Origin: CAJCIY01 sp964245825
GTDB taxonomy: Bacteria > Actinomycetota > Actinomycetes > Mycobacteriales > CAJCIY01
Direction of reading: 5' to 3'
NCBI GenBank assembly: GCA_964245825.1
Contig: CAXTNT010000002.1
Location: forward strand, 124,001-188,000
DNA length: 64,000 nt
Shown here: in pieces, positions 25,031-33,972 of the stretch
How positions within the stretch are numbered: the stretch's first letter is position 1
Layout of the letters: every line of letters begins with the position of its first letter
Notes under the pieces: model-generated
Seen by the model: only the letters and a program-made list of their open reading frames with translations
What the model was told of the DNA's origin: nothing
The model's database searches: none
Made by a program: the position numbers and the translations under genes

Positions 25031-26698
25031 ATGGCAACTGAAGTATCCCTGCCGTACTGCTTCCTCGAGTGTTATCAGTATCTCTATCCGAAAATAGATT
25101 TCACGAAGATCCACTTCTATGACGGCATTCCAGATCCGTTCGGGTGGGGCAGCGAGGCTGCCATTACGCTGACGTGGGGTTACGGGTCTGATATTCACAT
25201 CTATACCAAGGAAGGCACGTGGCTGCCGTGCGACCAAAGCGGCCCCGGCTATAGTCTTTTCCTGACGCTCGCCCATGAACTGGTACACGTCCTGCAGATC
25301 ATGAATCTGCCGTACCCCTCAGAGTGGCTTCCAAGATATGTGTGGCGTTTCATGGGCTCCGGCGGCAAGTCTGACTGCAACAATAATCTTGAGCGCGAGG
25401 CGTATTACCATGCCAACGGCTGCCCCGACGGCTCAAGACCTGGCGATATAGAGTCATGTACAAGCAAGTGGGCCGGGAATCACTCCCCGTGCACGTGTTC
25501 TGGATCCGAACCGGAGGTTATGGCTTGGACGATGTTCGGGAAGGAAACGTTCCTGGATAAGCTGAAGACCGAATGCGGTCCCTCACTCGTTCTGGAGAAA
25601 AGCCACGCATTCACGTCCACCAACATTATCACTGTTATCGTCAGTGGCTTCTTCAGTGTCTTCGGAGCACCGACCTCGAGCAGCGCCGGATTCTGGGGCG
25701 GCGTTTCAGGAGCAACGATTGGTGCTGTTGTCGGAGGCTTCCTCGGAGCCGCGTTCGGGCCGCTGGGAATCATCGTCGGAGCGCTGGTCGGCGCGCTCGT
25801 CGGTTGGGTCATCGGCGGTCTGCTGGGCACGTTGGGAAACTGGTTCGGAGGCCTGTTCGGGGGAGCCAGCAATCTGTTGATGAAAGAGTATGTCGGCCCC
25901 GATGGGTCGGGGGCGACCAATCTCGGCGGCTATACGGCGCAGTCATCACCGTTCGTCGCCGCTGATGGCTTCGTGTACTTCCAGGGAACGGATGACACGC
26001 TCTGGAAGGTCAACACGCAGGATGGCACCGGTGCCTCGCTAGGGGGTTACAAGACGAATACGGCGCCGGTAGCCGGCAACGATGGGTACGCGTATTTTCA
26101 GGGGACGGATGACACCCTCTGGCGGGTTGATGTCACCACCGGGTCTGGCGCAAAGGTGGGCGGATACAAGACGAAGGGCACTCCGTGCGTTCCGGGGGAC
26201 GGCTACATCTACTTCCAGGGCACAGACGACAAGCTGTGGAAGGTGCCGACATCCGGCTCCGGGGGCGTCAACCTCGGCGGCTACAAGGCGAGCTCCACAC
26301 CGTGGGTCGCCGCCGACGGCTACGTGTACTTCCAGGGAACGGATGACACCCTCTGGCGGGTTGATGTCACCACCGGCTCAGGCGCAAAGGTGGGCGGATA
26401 CAAGACGAAGGGCACTCCGTGCGTTCCGGGGGACGGCTACATCTACTTCCAGGGCACAGACGACAAGCTGTGGAAGGTGCCGACATCCGGCTCCGGAGGC
26501 GTCAACCTCGGCGGCTACACGGCGAGCTCCACACCGTGGGTCGCCGCCGACGGCTACGTGTACTTCCAGGGAACCGACGACACCCTCTGGAAGATTCTCT
26601 CGGACGACGGTTCTCAGGGCGCCCCTGTTCCGGGCGCAAAGATCGGTTCAGCGCCGTCTGTGCCCGGCGATGGCTTTGCGTACTTCCAGGCCAACTGA
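25031..26698 (+). CDS. DUF4157-like metalloprotease with glycine zipper and C-terminal propeller repeats
   Basis: A 555-residue protein in three parts. Residues 20-125 resemble DUF4157 (IDFTKIHFYDG, GSDIHIYTKEGTW) with the zinc motif LTLAHELVHVLQ (HExxH at 82-86) and a downstream NLEREAYYHA offering the third ligand. Residues 197-282 are glycine-zipper, membrane-like sequence (GATIGAVVGGFLGAAFG and similar). Residues ~290-555 are seven ~39-residue repeats around DGYVYFQGTDDTLWKV, six complete and the last cut short, likely a seven-bladed propeller. There is no signal peptide. DUF4157 proteins are often cargo of contractile injection systems or toxins, but no such system is in the window. Base composition is clearly lower in GC than its neighbours, suggesting transfer. 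The ribosome site is weak (AAGGGTGG). Confidence 0.8.
   Translation: MATEVSLPYCFLECYQYLYPKIDFTKIHFYDGIPDPFGWGSEAAITLTWGYGSDIHIYTKEGTWLPCDQSGPGYSLFLTLAHELVHVLQIMNLPYPSEWLPRYVWRFMGSGGKSDCNNNLEREAYYHANGCPDGSRPGDIESCTSKWAGNHSPCTCSGSEPEVMAWTMFGKETFLDKLKTECGPSLVLEKSHAFTSTNIITVIVSGFFSVFGAPTSSSAGFWGGVSGATIGAVVGGFLGAAFGPLGIIVGALVGALVGWVIGGLLGTLGNWFGGLFGGASNLLMKEYVGPDGSGATNLGGYTAQSSPFVAADGFVYFQGTDDTLWKVNTQDGTGASLGGYKTNTAPVAGNDGYAYFQGTDDTLWRVDVTTGSGAKVGGYKTKGTPCVPGDGYIYFQGTDDKLWKVPTSGSGGVNLGGYKASSTPWVAADGYVYFQGTDDTLWRVDVTTGSGAKVGGYKTKGTPCVPGDGYIYFQGTDDKLWKVPTSGSGGVNLGGYTASSTPWVAADGYVYFQGTDDTLWKILSDDGSQGAPVPGAKIGSAPSVPGDGFAYFQAN
26107..26574. repeat. two near-identical 234-bp tandem copies inside the propeller gene
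   Basis: 26107-26340 and 26341-26574 are almost the same, each encoding two propeller blades (78 residues). Blades 2 to 5 therefore arose by a recent in-frame duplication. The region could expand or contract by recombination. Confidence 0.9.
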
Positions 26699-26763
26699 GT
26701 TGCGCCGCGGGCCAAGGTGCGTGACCTGCGCGGCCGACGATCGGATGGGCGACGCGGGCATCC

Positions 26764-27183
26764 TCACCTGGTGCGCGCCAGGCCGGCGTCCTCCCCGCTT
26801 CCGTCGATGAGGCGTGAGACCTCGTCAACTCGGCGCAGGCGTCCGTCGTCAGCGAGTTCTGCGAAGAGATAGACCTCGAGCTGGCTACGGCTGCCGTCCC
26901 GCTTGGTGACTGTCACCCGGTGCCGGTCGGCGAGCCGGGTCCCTTCTCGGACCACCTCCAGCACCTCGACGTGCCCCTCCGCCACGAGCGCCCGCAGCGC
27001 TCGGATGTGCTCGACGAACCCCTTCCGGTCGACGAGCTCCCCGTCGGTACGCTGCTCATAGTCGGGGGTGAAGTAACGGTCGACCGTGGCTTCCAGCGGA
27101 TAATTGTCCTCGTCGCCGAAGCACACCTCGCCGAGCGCTGAGGCCACGTACGCCGCAGGATCGTCCATTGCGTGGCTGATCAC
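26764..27183 (-). CDS. SnoaL-like/NTF2 fold protein
   Basis: A 139-residue protein with the NTF2-like pattern: N-terminal helix with a catalytic-type acidic residue (YPLEATVDRYFTPDYEQRTD), then RKGFVEHIRALRALV and beta strands (VEVLEVVREGTRLADRHRVT, LEVYLFAEL). The family ranges from polyketide cyclases to ketosteroid isomerases and stress proteins; no substrate can be given. The GTG at 27183 has GGAGG seven bases ahead; an ATG at 27168 is possible. Confidence 0.8.
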   Translation of the reverse strand: MISHAMDDPAAYVASALGEVCFGDEDNYPLEATVDRYFTPDYEQRTDGELVDRKGFVEHIRALRALVAEGHVEVLEVVREGTRLADRHRVTVTKRDGSRSQLEVYLFAELADDGRLRRVDEVSRLIDGSGEDAGLARTR

Positions 27184-27236
27184 GATTCTGCCTCCCTCTC
27201 ACTGCGTGCGACATGCACGCGAAGCGCCCGCTAGCT

Positions 27237-30200
27237 CTATCGGCCCGGCCGGACCGTCGAGGCGGTGATGTCGTGGTTGTCGGTCTTCCCACCGCTGCCA
27301 CCGGTATAGCCGACGTACGCGGTGGCCCCGAGCGCCGCGGAGACATCCACATTGAGCACCTGTTTGCCGCCGATCGCGACGAGCAGGTGGCCCGACTTGA
27401 CCGTGACGGAGACCTTGACCGGCTTGCTACGCAGGTTCGGGACGTTGGTCGCCGTAGCGGTCCACGCGATGTTGTCGCCCTGCACGCCGGTGGCGACGCC
27501 GACGAAGTTCGACGACGGGTCGGATCCGTTCTGGTACGTGTCGAGCGCGACCACGACACCGTCGAGCCCGCTGTAGCCCAGGCCGCTCCCCGTGGCGCCG
27601 AGCGCCGTCGCTGACTCGTCGGACGGGTTCAGCAGGACGAACGTCATGCCGTCGGCGCCGCTACCGCCGCTCAGTCGCGCGGTGAACGACGCTTTCAGCC
27701 CGTCGGTCGCCACCGGGCTCTGGTAGATCGCCGAGCCGGCCTCGGTATAGCCGGTGTCGGTCAGCCGCAGGGTGCTGCCGATCGCCGTCGCCGACCCGTT
27801 CAGCATCCAGGTGACGGCGGCCGGCAGCGTCTTGCTACCGGTGCCGGTCAGGGTCTCGAGCTGCGCTCCAGCGCCGTCGTCGGAGCTGATCAGGTAGGTG
27901 GCTTTCGCCGCCCCGGGGGTGGTCGGCGCGAAGGTCACGCGCTGGTGCACGACGGCCCCGGGCGCGAGGGTCAGGCCCTCGGAGACCGGCGTGTCGGTCG
28001 AGAACACGCCGGCGGGGGCCTTCGCCTTCGTGATCGTGAGCGGGATGTTGCCGGTGTTGGATATGTCGAAGGTCAGCGTCTTGGTCGATCCGATGGTGAC
28101 GGTCCCGAAGTCGGTACTGGTCGGGGTGAGGGTGAGATGGCTCTGCCCCTGGACGGCGCTGCCCGAGAGCGGCACGGTCACCGCCCCCGACTTCGCGTGC
28201 ACCGTCAGCGCGCTGCTGTCGGTCTCCGCGGCCGGTGGGTCGTACGTCACCGAGATCGTCACGGTCTGCTGCGGCTTGAGGACGGTGCCGTTCGCCGGGA
28301 CCTGGGTCGCGGTGAACGGGGCCGAAGGCAGGTCGGTGCTCGTGATGGTGGTCGAACGTCGACCGGTGTTGGAGATGTTGACCGACAACGTCTCGGCGCC
28401 GTTGCCGACCGAGACCTGACCGAAGTCGAGTGCCGTCGGGGTCGCGAGCAGGCCGTTCTTCGTGCCGTACCCGTGCAGGTCGGCGCCGTAGTTGCCGGCG
28501 TCGGTCGTGAACGCCAGCGTCGAGGTGGCGTCGCCGGCGGCGCTGGGGGCGAAGCGGACCGGCACGGCCAGCGTCTGGCCCGCGTGCAGCGACACCGGCA
28601 GGGTCGGCGGCATGGCGCTGAACGCCCCGCCGGCGGTCGCGGCCTGCACGGTGACGTCGCGGCTGGCCGTGACCGTCTCGGTCAGGGTTCGCGCCGAACC
28701 GACCGCCACCTGCTTGAAGTTGAGCGGCGTGGTCGCCAGCGCGGGTGCGGCGGGACGGCCGAAGGCGAGTAAGTGGCCGTCGCGGGTGCCCACGTAGATC
28801 CGGCCGGAGTCGGTGGCGGGCACCGCGAACTTCGACGCCGTCCCGATCGGCGCCGACCACAGTTGCCTGAGCACCCCGCCAGAAGGCACCGCCTGGTACG
28901 CCCGCAGCTGCCCGCCGCTCCCGGTCGGACCCGAGGAGTACTCGACCCAGACCAACGCCGAGCCGGGAGTGGTGCCGTCGCTCGTGACCACCGGGGAACC
29001 CGAGGTGTAACCAAAGGTGCCGCTGCTGGTGCCGGTCGAGGTCAGGGTCGGGCCGCCGCCGGCATCGACGCCATAGGCGAGCGCCCGCAGGTAGCCCTGG
29101 TTCTCGACCGTGTAGACGTAACCGCCCTCTCCGCCATACGCGGCCGGGTGGCCCCAGACTCCGTTGAAGGGTCCGACCATCGCGAGGTCCGCGTCGGTGT
29201 TCTGCGGGCCCTGCTTACGACCTCCGAGGTGGTCGCGGTCGAGCAGGAAGATCCGGCCGTCCTTGCCGACCTGCACCAGCAGGTGTGGGTGCGCGGTCGT
29301 GCCGAAGTCGGCGTCGGGCAGCGCGACGGGCCCGCCCGATCCGAAGTCGGTGTCGTACTGGTCCAGCGTGGGTGCGTTTGCCGGGGAGAAGAAGCTGGTC
29401 GGGGTCAGCTGCCCGTTCCCGCCCACCGCCAGTCGTACGACCGACTCGGCGAGGGTGCCGGGCGGTGAGTCCCCGCTGCCGGCGGGCGGCGAGATGCCGT
29501 TGCCCGTGGCCAGGAAGATGCGGCCGGGGCCGTCGGAGACCAGGCCGCCGCCGGACTGCCAGATGCCCGCCTCGGATTGGGCGTCTGCGCCGCTGCCCGA
29601 CTCATCGGACCACAGCGTCGTGATGGCGTGACTGGCCGTGCTGACGCCGACGACGTAGCCGCGGTACGGCTCGATGTCGCAGTGCGCCCCGAATGCCGCG
29701 TACACGACACCGCCCAGGAGCAGCAGGCCGGGGCGCTGCATCTCGTAGAACGGGTCGAACGGCAGACCCGGGGTGTTGGCCGGGGTGCCGGCGATGGTCA
29801 CCGGAAAGCCCGGTGCCTCGGTGCCGTCCGTCGCCGAGACCGCCTGCAGGTACCAGTGCGGGTGTTCGGCGTCCACGCCGTCCGCAAGCTTCGTGGTCTG
29901 GTAGATCAGCCCGCTCGTGGCGTCGTACACCGGGGTCGAGGTGGAGCCCAGATCGGGCGTGAGGTCGCCGCAGCCGATCGACGCCGCCTCGAACGGCGCG
30001 CCGAAGTGCCGCTGCCATCGCAGCGCCCCGGTCACCTTGTCGAACCCGTAGATGCTCGCGTTCTCGGTAGTCACGATCACCTCGCCACCGACCACGAGAG
30101 GCTGCCCGTAGACCGCGCCGTCGACCGTCGCCGAGAACAGCTGACCGAAGTCGCTGGCCCCTACCGCGGACGGCGTCAGGCCCGACTCGGCGGGGTCCCA

Positions 30201-30353
30201 GCCGGTACGCAGGTTGTCGACCGATGCGGTGACCTCGTCGGCGTGTGCGGGCCACGACACGACCGCACCGGTTGCCGCGAGCACGGCGACGAGCAGCAGG
30301 ACCAGTCCGGCGTACACACCATGTCGGGAGACGACGACTTTCGGCTCGGGCAC
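27237..30353 (-). CDS. large secreted protein: PQQ-like propeller, ASH-type repeats and C-terminal lectin-like domain
   Basis: A 1038-residue exported protein. A signal anchor/peptide (GVYAGLVLLLVAVLAATGAV) is followed by a PQQ-type beta-propeller (~residues 45-530; IYGFDKVTGALRWQRHFG, GRIFLLDRDHLGG, GRIYVGTRDGHLLAFGRP). Three ASH/choice-of-anchor-D domains follow (~530-840), each with a LDFGQVSVG-type strand (LNFKQVAVG, LDFGQVSVG, TDFGTVTIG). The C-terminal ~200 residues resemble an L-type lectin jelly roll (GADGMTFVLLNPSDE, GLDGVVVALDTYQNG). It probably binds glycans outside the cell. It is a single gene at the left edge of the accessory island. Confidence 0.85.
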   Translation of the reverse strand: MPEPKVVVSRHGVYAGLVLLLVAVLAATGAVVSWPAHADEVTASVDNLRTGWDPAESGLTPSAVGASDFGQLFSATVDGAVYGQPLVVGGEVIVTTENASIYGFDKVTGALRWQRHFGAPFEAASIGCGDLTPDLGSTSTPVYDATSGLIYQTTKLADGVDAEHPHWYLQAVSATDGTEAPGFPVTIAGTPANTPGLPFDPFYEMQRPGLLLLGGVVYAAFGAHCDIEPYRGYVVGVSTASHAITTLWSDESGSGADAQSEAGIWQSGGGLVSDGPGRIFLATGNGISPPAGSGDSPPGTLAESVVRLAVGGNGQLTPTSFFSPANAPTLDQYDTDFGSGGPVALPDADFGTTAHPHLLVQVGKDGRIFLLDRDHLGGRKQGPQNTDADLAMVGPFNGVWGHPAAYGGEGGYVYTVENQGYLRALAYGVDAGGGPTLTSTGTSSGTFGYTSGSPVVTSDGTTPGSALVWVEYSSGPTGSGGQLRAYQAVPSGGVLRQLWSAPIGTASKFAVPATDSGRIYVGTRDGHLLAFGRPAAPALATTPLNFKQVAVGSARTLTETVTASRDVTVQAATAGGAFSAMPPTLPVSLHAGQTLAVPVRFAPSAAGDATSTLAFTTDAGNYGADLHGYGTKNGLLATPTALDFGQVSVGNGAETLSVNISNTGRRSTTITSTDLPSAPFTATQVPANGTVLKPQQTVTISVTYDPPAAETDSSALTVHAKSGAVTVPLSGSAVQGQSHLTLTPTSTDFGTVTIGSTKTLTFDISNTGNIPLTITKAKAPAGVFSTDTPVSEGLTLAPGAVVHQRVTFAPTTPGAAKATYLISSDDGAGAQLETLTGTGSKTLPAAVTWMLNGSATAIGSTLRLTDTGYTEAGSAIYQSPVATDGLKASFTARLSGGSGADGMTFVLLNPSDESATALGATGSGLGYSGLDGVVVALDTYQNGSDPSSNFVGVATGVQGDNIAWTATATNVPNLRSKPVKVSVTVKSGHLLVAIGGKQVLNVDVSAALGATAYVGYTGGSGGKTDNHDITASTVRPGR

Positions 30354-30411
30354 CCGCAGACGTTAAGGGCGGTCACGCCCGCGCACAACCCGTCTGGACG
30401 AAGCGCCCAGC

Positions 30412-31038
30412 GTGCCGGGACCAGGTGCAGTAACGGCTGGTGCTGACGTTGCGCTGTTCGGCGGAGCGGTGGCGGCGTGCGGTGGGTGGCCCGGTGATGA
30501 TCGCTTCGGTGGTCCGCTAACTCCGGCCGTTGCCGCCGACGCTATTGGCTGCCGTGGCCGTACCCTGCGGTGTGCGGGTAGCGAAGTCGACGTCCTGCGG
30601 TGGATCATCCGGGAGCCCCGGCGAAAGCGCGGTTCCACACGTGACCTATGGAGCTCCTGGCTAACACGTATCGGGACAGCGGAGGGGCGCGCCTGGTTCG
30701 AGGGGCTGACGGAGGCAGTCCGCGCGGCTGGCGGGAGGCAGCTCCGGAAGCCAACGCCTGAGCCCCCTCTGTGCCGGTGTGATTGCGGCAGTTATGTCAC
30801 AGCGGGACGGACGTTCGTAGACGGGGAGCACCAGCTGGCGTGGCTCGCCGAGGGCAACGCTCCGTCTCGCGAGGCCATGGCCGCCCGCGCGCCCCTGACG
30901 ACTCGACAGGCCCGTGCCGTGCGTCGGTGGGCTAGGTCTGTAGGCATCCCAGTGGCAGACCAAGGCTTCTTGCCTCGGGACGTGGTGGCCCGCTACCGGT
31001 CGCGATTAGTAGGGGGCAGCCAAAGGATCGTCGGCTGA
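30412..31038 (+). CDS. Lsr2-like DNA-binding protein with CxCxCG zinc-type motif
   Basis: The open frame gives 208 residues. The clear parts are CRCDCGSYVTAGRTFVDGEH (a short Cys/His cluster) and, at the end, RAVRRWARSVGIPVADQGFL with PRDVVARY. The latter fits the C-terminal DNA-binding domain of the xenogeneic silencer Lsr2 (IR-x-WA-x3-G-x2-V-x3-G-x-IP-x2-V-x2-Y), but the minor-groove RGR loop is replaced by DQGF. The N-terminal start is uncertain; GTG 30412 is the first possible one and the first ~60 residues look poor. A fragment of the same gene type lies at 37.45 kb. Confidence 0.6.
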   Translation: MPGPGAVTAGADVALFGGAVAACGGWPGDDRFGGPLTPAVAADAIGCRGRTLRCAGSEVDVLRWIIREPRRKRGSTRDLWSSWLTRIGTAEGRAWFEGLTEAVRAAGGRQLRKPTPEPPLCRCDCGSYVTAGRTFVDGEHQLAWLAEGNAPSREAMAARAPLTTRQARAVRRWARSVGIPVADQGFLPRDVVARYRSRLVGGSQRIVG

Positions 31039-31114
31039 GCCTGTTGCCGGCCGGACGAAGGGCGCCTAGGGTTACAGGCCTGTAGTTCACCTGACATGAG
31101 AGGAGGTGAACGCA

Positions 31115-31315
31115 ATGAGCCTGAAAGATTGGGCTTTCGCCGCAGTGACTGTGGCTGACTTGGCGACGTCTCAAGTCACCGGATCCTCGCAGACCGAGCA
31201 AGTGGGTCAATATCGAGCTGTCCAGGCCGAGCAGCAGATGAGCCGAGGCTCGCAGGATGCGACGCGGCGAGAAGCGAACGAGTCTCGTCAATCCGCTGAG
31301 CGTCGTCCCAAGTAG
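31115..31315 (+). CDS. small hydrophilic protein of unknown function
   Basis: A 66-residue protein (MSLKDWAFAAVTVADLATSQ at the start, then Gln/Ser/Arg/Glu-rich). AGGAGG lies eight bases before the ATG, one of the strongest ribosome sites in the island. It follows the Lsr2-like gene by 76 bases. No family recognised. Confidence 0.6.
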   Translation: MSLKDWAFAAVTVADLATSQVTGSSQTEQVGQYRAVQAEQQMSRGSQDATRREANESRQSAERRPK

Positions 31316-31372
31316 AGATGCGCTCCGGGGGCACTTGTGCGAGCTATTAGCGCCCCCGGTTAGCGCGGATCA

Positions 31373-31567
31373 TCAGCGGATAATCAAACCCGCCATTTCT
31401 GCAATCAGCGCCCCAATCAAGCCAAGTAGGATGACAAAGCCGATCGAACCTGGGCTGCCATACCAAATGAACGCGGGGCCGAGATGTAAATCCGAGATCA
31501 CAATCGCGATCAATGAGCCAATTATGGCACCGATCACGACATAGTCTGTGTTAGCTTCGCGTCGCAT
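31373..31567 (-). CDS. small two-helix membrane protein
   Basis: A 64-residue protein with two hydrophobic helices (VVIGAIIGSLIAIVI and GFVILLGLIGALIAEMAGLI) split by a short loop. No clear ribosome site. Composition is AT-richer than the core. It lies 238 bases past the end of the protease gene on the same strand; that 238-base stretch shows nothing else. Confidence 0.5.
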   Translation of the reverse strand: MRREANTDYVVIGAIIGSLIAIVISDLHLGPAFIWYGSPGSIGFVILLGLIGALIAEMAGLIIR

Positions 31568-31805
31568 CGTAACAGAATCATAGCAATTATTCTCTCGGAT
31601 ACGAACTCATTACATGCCAGCTGATGAGATTCGAACACAGCTCGACCTAAATCTGAGGCTCCGAGTGGCTCGGGCCCCCCGGACGTGCAAATCAGCCATT
31701 CTCCGCAACGGGCGGAGGAAGGATGTCCGCGTGGGCGGTCGGAGATCTTCCGTGCGCAGTGCTGGCCACCGGGCACGATGCTCATCCTTGATGAGGGCGA
31801 GCAGG

Positions 31806-33323
31806 TTAAGGCCCGCCGACGCTGCCTGATCGATACGCGTCCGGGGAGCATCTGATCGGAAATCGCGGCTGGCCCGTTGTGCGGGCGAGCCAGGCTAGTC
31901 CTGGCACATGCATCGCGAGGCATTCCGGGTCGGTTTCGCTCGAGGTGGCATCAAATAACGCTTCGCCGACGACGCATTTCTCGATGCCGGCCTTGCGAAG
32001 CGCACGGTCAACGAGCTCGACTACCCAGATATATCGCGATAGCCGTGCGAGGCGCAATTCGCGTACGAGGGCAAGATCTAGGCGGCCTTCAAGTTCGGCT
32101 TTGAAGTCATTCGACGCGCGGGCGTAAGCGTGAAGTGAAAGGTCGCCGCGGTCGATGAGATCGATCACCTCTTGCGCCTCGGGTACACTTGGCATAGAGG
32201 TTTGGGCGAATTGTTGAAGATACGTTCCGCCGGTACCCTCCGCCGGCTCCGGCGGTAACCATAGTTTCTCGGGGAGGGGAACTATTAGGGCCTCCCAGGG
32301 CGCGTAGCTATGGCCCTCTGGCGACCGGTCGGTGAAGATGTTATCGACCGCGAGATAGGGACCCCACTGGTCGTCGTGTCGGTAAAATGAGATCCAGTCC
32401 GGGCCGGTGTCCTGAGTAATCCTCTGGTATCCCACGAGCACGAAAGTGTGATCGTAGGTTGCGACGAGCACGGGGATTCCTGAGTTTAGGTATCGGCAAC
32501 AAATTCGGAATAGCCGCGCGTCCCAGAGGCCCGGGTGCGGTTCGGGACCGTCACCCGGATCTGGAGGTTCTGGGTCTTCCCGCACGAAAGGGGCCAGTAC
32601 GGAGGGCGGCAACTGTTGAACGTCGTAGAAGCTAGCCGGTAGTCCGAACACACGGAACAGCTCAATGAGTTGGGGAAGGGTCAGGCCCTCGGACGGAAGG
32701 CTTCGTCCGTAACCGAGGCTTGGGTCGGCCGCGAGACTGAAATTTGCCATCGCCTGACGTGCGACAGTTCCTCGCCGGAAACCTGTGTAGTGACACATCC
32801 AAGCGGCCGCGTGCGCGCATCGACCGAGCTGAGTGTCCTGCTGCATGAACGGAGTCGCTTCGACGGTAAGCTTCTGACCAAAGAACATGACGTCATCGCG
32901 AACCGTGGTTCGGATGGCGTTGCGAAGACCCGGCGGTGGGCAGAGCATGGTTCGGCCGACCTGGCCAAGCTGCGACGGTCGAATCACGACATAGCCGAGG
33001 TAGCCGTGGTCATTGGGGAGCGACCAGAGTTGGCTCTCGACGAGAGGAGCCTTGAAGAAGTGCATACGGTGTGCACTGTCAGGTTGTGACCGAAAGGTTT
33101 TCGAGTAAAAGGCGGAGTACTCGCTGCGGTAGTCGATGTCGATATATCGAGTCTCGATGACGACAGTCGTCGCGCCGCCTGCGCGGGCGACTTCGAGGCA
33201 GCGAGTGAGCGGGGCATCATTGAAGCCGCTGTAGCGCTCGACCAAGTCATTCCAGTCGGCGTCGCCGGCGAGGCTGAGCAGTTCGGCGGGGTCGGGGTCG
33301 CTCCACCGGTCGAACGGGATCAA
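31806..33323 (-). CDS. papain-like (C39-type) cysteine protease of the ubiquitin-like locus
   Basis: A 505-residue protein. The catalytic Cys lies in DTQLGRCAHAAAWMCHYTGF (Cys169, with Gln165 ahead), the His in VLVATYDHTFVLVGYQ (His292), and an Asp/Asn in YLAVDNIFTD (327-328), the order Cys-His-Asp/Asn of papain-fold and C39-type peptidases. The first 150 and last 140 residues are unfamiliar. It overlaps by four bases with the 61-aa gene before it and is transcribed with the XRE regulator, divergently from the Ubl-E2-JAMM-E1 operon. A role as a second, Cys-type processing or deconjugating protease is inference. No signal peptide. Confidence 0.7.
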   Translation of the reverse strand: MIPFDRWSDPDPAELLSLAGDADWNDLVERYSGFNDAPLTRCLEVARAGGATTVVIETRYIDIDYRSEYSAFYSKTFRSQPDSAHRMHFFKAPLVESQLWSLPNDHGYLGYVVIRPSQLGQVGRTMLCPPPGLRNAIRTTVRDDVMFFGQKLTVEATPFMQQDTQLGRCAHAAAWMCHYTGFRRGTVARQAMANFSLAADPSLGYGRSLPSEGLTLPQLIELFRVFGLPASFYDVQQLPPSVLAPFVREDPEPPDPGDGPEPHPGLWDARLFRICCRYLNSGIPVLVATYDHTFVLVGYQRITQDTGPDWISFYRHDDQWGPYLAVDNIFTDRSPEGHSYAPWEALIVPLPEKLWLPPEPAEGTGGTYLQQFAQTSMPSVPEAQEVIDLIDRGDLSLHAYARASNDFKAELEGRLDLALVRELRLARLSRYIWVVELVDRALRKAGIEKCVVGEALFDATSSETDPECLAMHVPGLAWLARTTGQPRFPIRCSPDAYRSGSVGGP

Positions 33324-33505
33324 CTGAGGCGCAAATTTTTCGAGGCGGGCTCGACCCTCCGTCGCGCGCGAGCTGTTGCAGTGAGACGTCGTTTGAGGTC
33401 GGCCCGCTGCGAGGGGGTCAGGTAGTCAGCAGCACGCTTCGACGCGAGGCCCTTGATGGGTGTCAGATCCGGAAGCGTCTCTCGACCACTCTTCGGCTTC
33501 GCCAC
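33320..33505 (-). CDS. 61-residue basic protein of the ubiquitin-like locus
   Basis: A Lys/Arg-rich small protein (MAKPKSGRETLPDLTPIKGL, then a helical RADLKRRLTATARARRR). It starts 14 bases after the XRE gene and its end overlaps the protease start (ATGA), so the three genes form one operon. Function unknown; it could be a partner or substrate of the protease. Confidence 0.65.
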   Translation of the reverse strand: MAKPKSGRETLPDLTPIKGLASKRAADYLTPSQRADLKRRLTATARARRRVEPASKNLRLS

Positions 33506-33519
33506 ACTCGGTCTCCCCG

Positions 33520-33969
33520 TCAGATGCTCTCCTCCCCGGCACCATACTCGTCCGCAGATCCCATTGAACGCGTTTCCGCGTCAATGTGCTCGCTGGCTAC
33601 CAGCGCGTCGTAGATGAAGCGCCACCGTTCCATGGTCCGCGGCTGCTGGCCGCGTATGCGAAGGCCGGCAAGCATCCGGACCTCGCCGGCAGGAATCTGG
33701 CGCTCCCGCGCCAACGCGATCAGCCCGCTCGGGGCATCGTCAACGGATGCTGCCGTCGAAGCGTGCAAGGAGCCGAAAACGTCCTCAAGACGTCGGATCA
33801 CGTCGGCGCCCGGCCGCTTGCCTCGACCGCGTTCGAGGGCGTTGATGTACGCGCGCGATAGCCCCGTCCTCCCGGCGGTCTCAGACAAGGACCAGCCGAG
33901 CCGTGAGCGTGCGGCACGGATGCGCGAGGCAAGCTCGTCATCTGTAGTGATGGACGGATCGATCTCCAA
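33520..33969 (-). CDS. XRE family regulator of the ubiquitin-like locus
   Basis: About 149 residues. The HTH is clear: LASRIRAARSRLGWSLSETA, then GRTGLSRAYINALERGRGKR. The C-terminal half (VRMLAGLRIRGQQPRTMERW, RFIYDALVASEHID) is a helical extension. The TTG at 33969 is chosen because a minus-strand promoter (TTGTCT 34036-34031, N18, TACAAT 34012-34007) would start transcription near 34000, which excludes the GTG at 34020. It probably represses both divergent operons. Confidence 0.75.
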   Translation of the reverse strand: MEIDPSITTDDELASRIRAARSRLGWSLSETAGRTGLSRAYINALERGRGKRPGADVIRRLEDVFGSLHASTAASVDDAPSGLIALARERQIPAGEVRMLAGLRIRGQQPRTMERWRFIYDALVASEHIDAETRSMGSADEYGAGEESI

Positions 33970-33972
33970 CTG

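Noticed and set aside
31606..31660. GAGATTCGAAC near 31.63 kb, looking like a tRNA T-arm and possible left attachment site
   Set aside because: No acceptor or anticodon arm can be formed and it does not match the tRNA-Gly 3' end.
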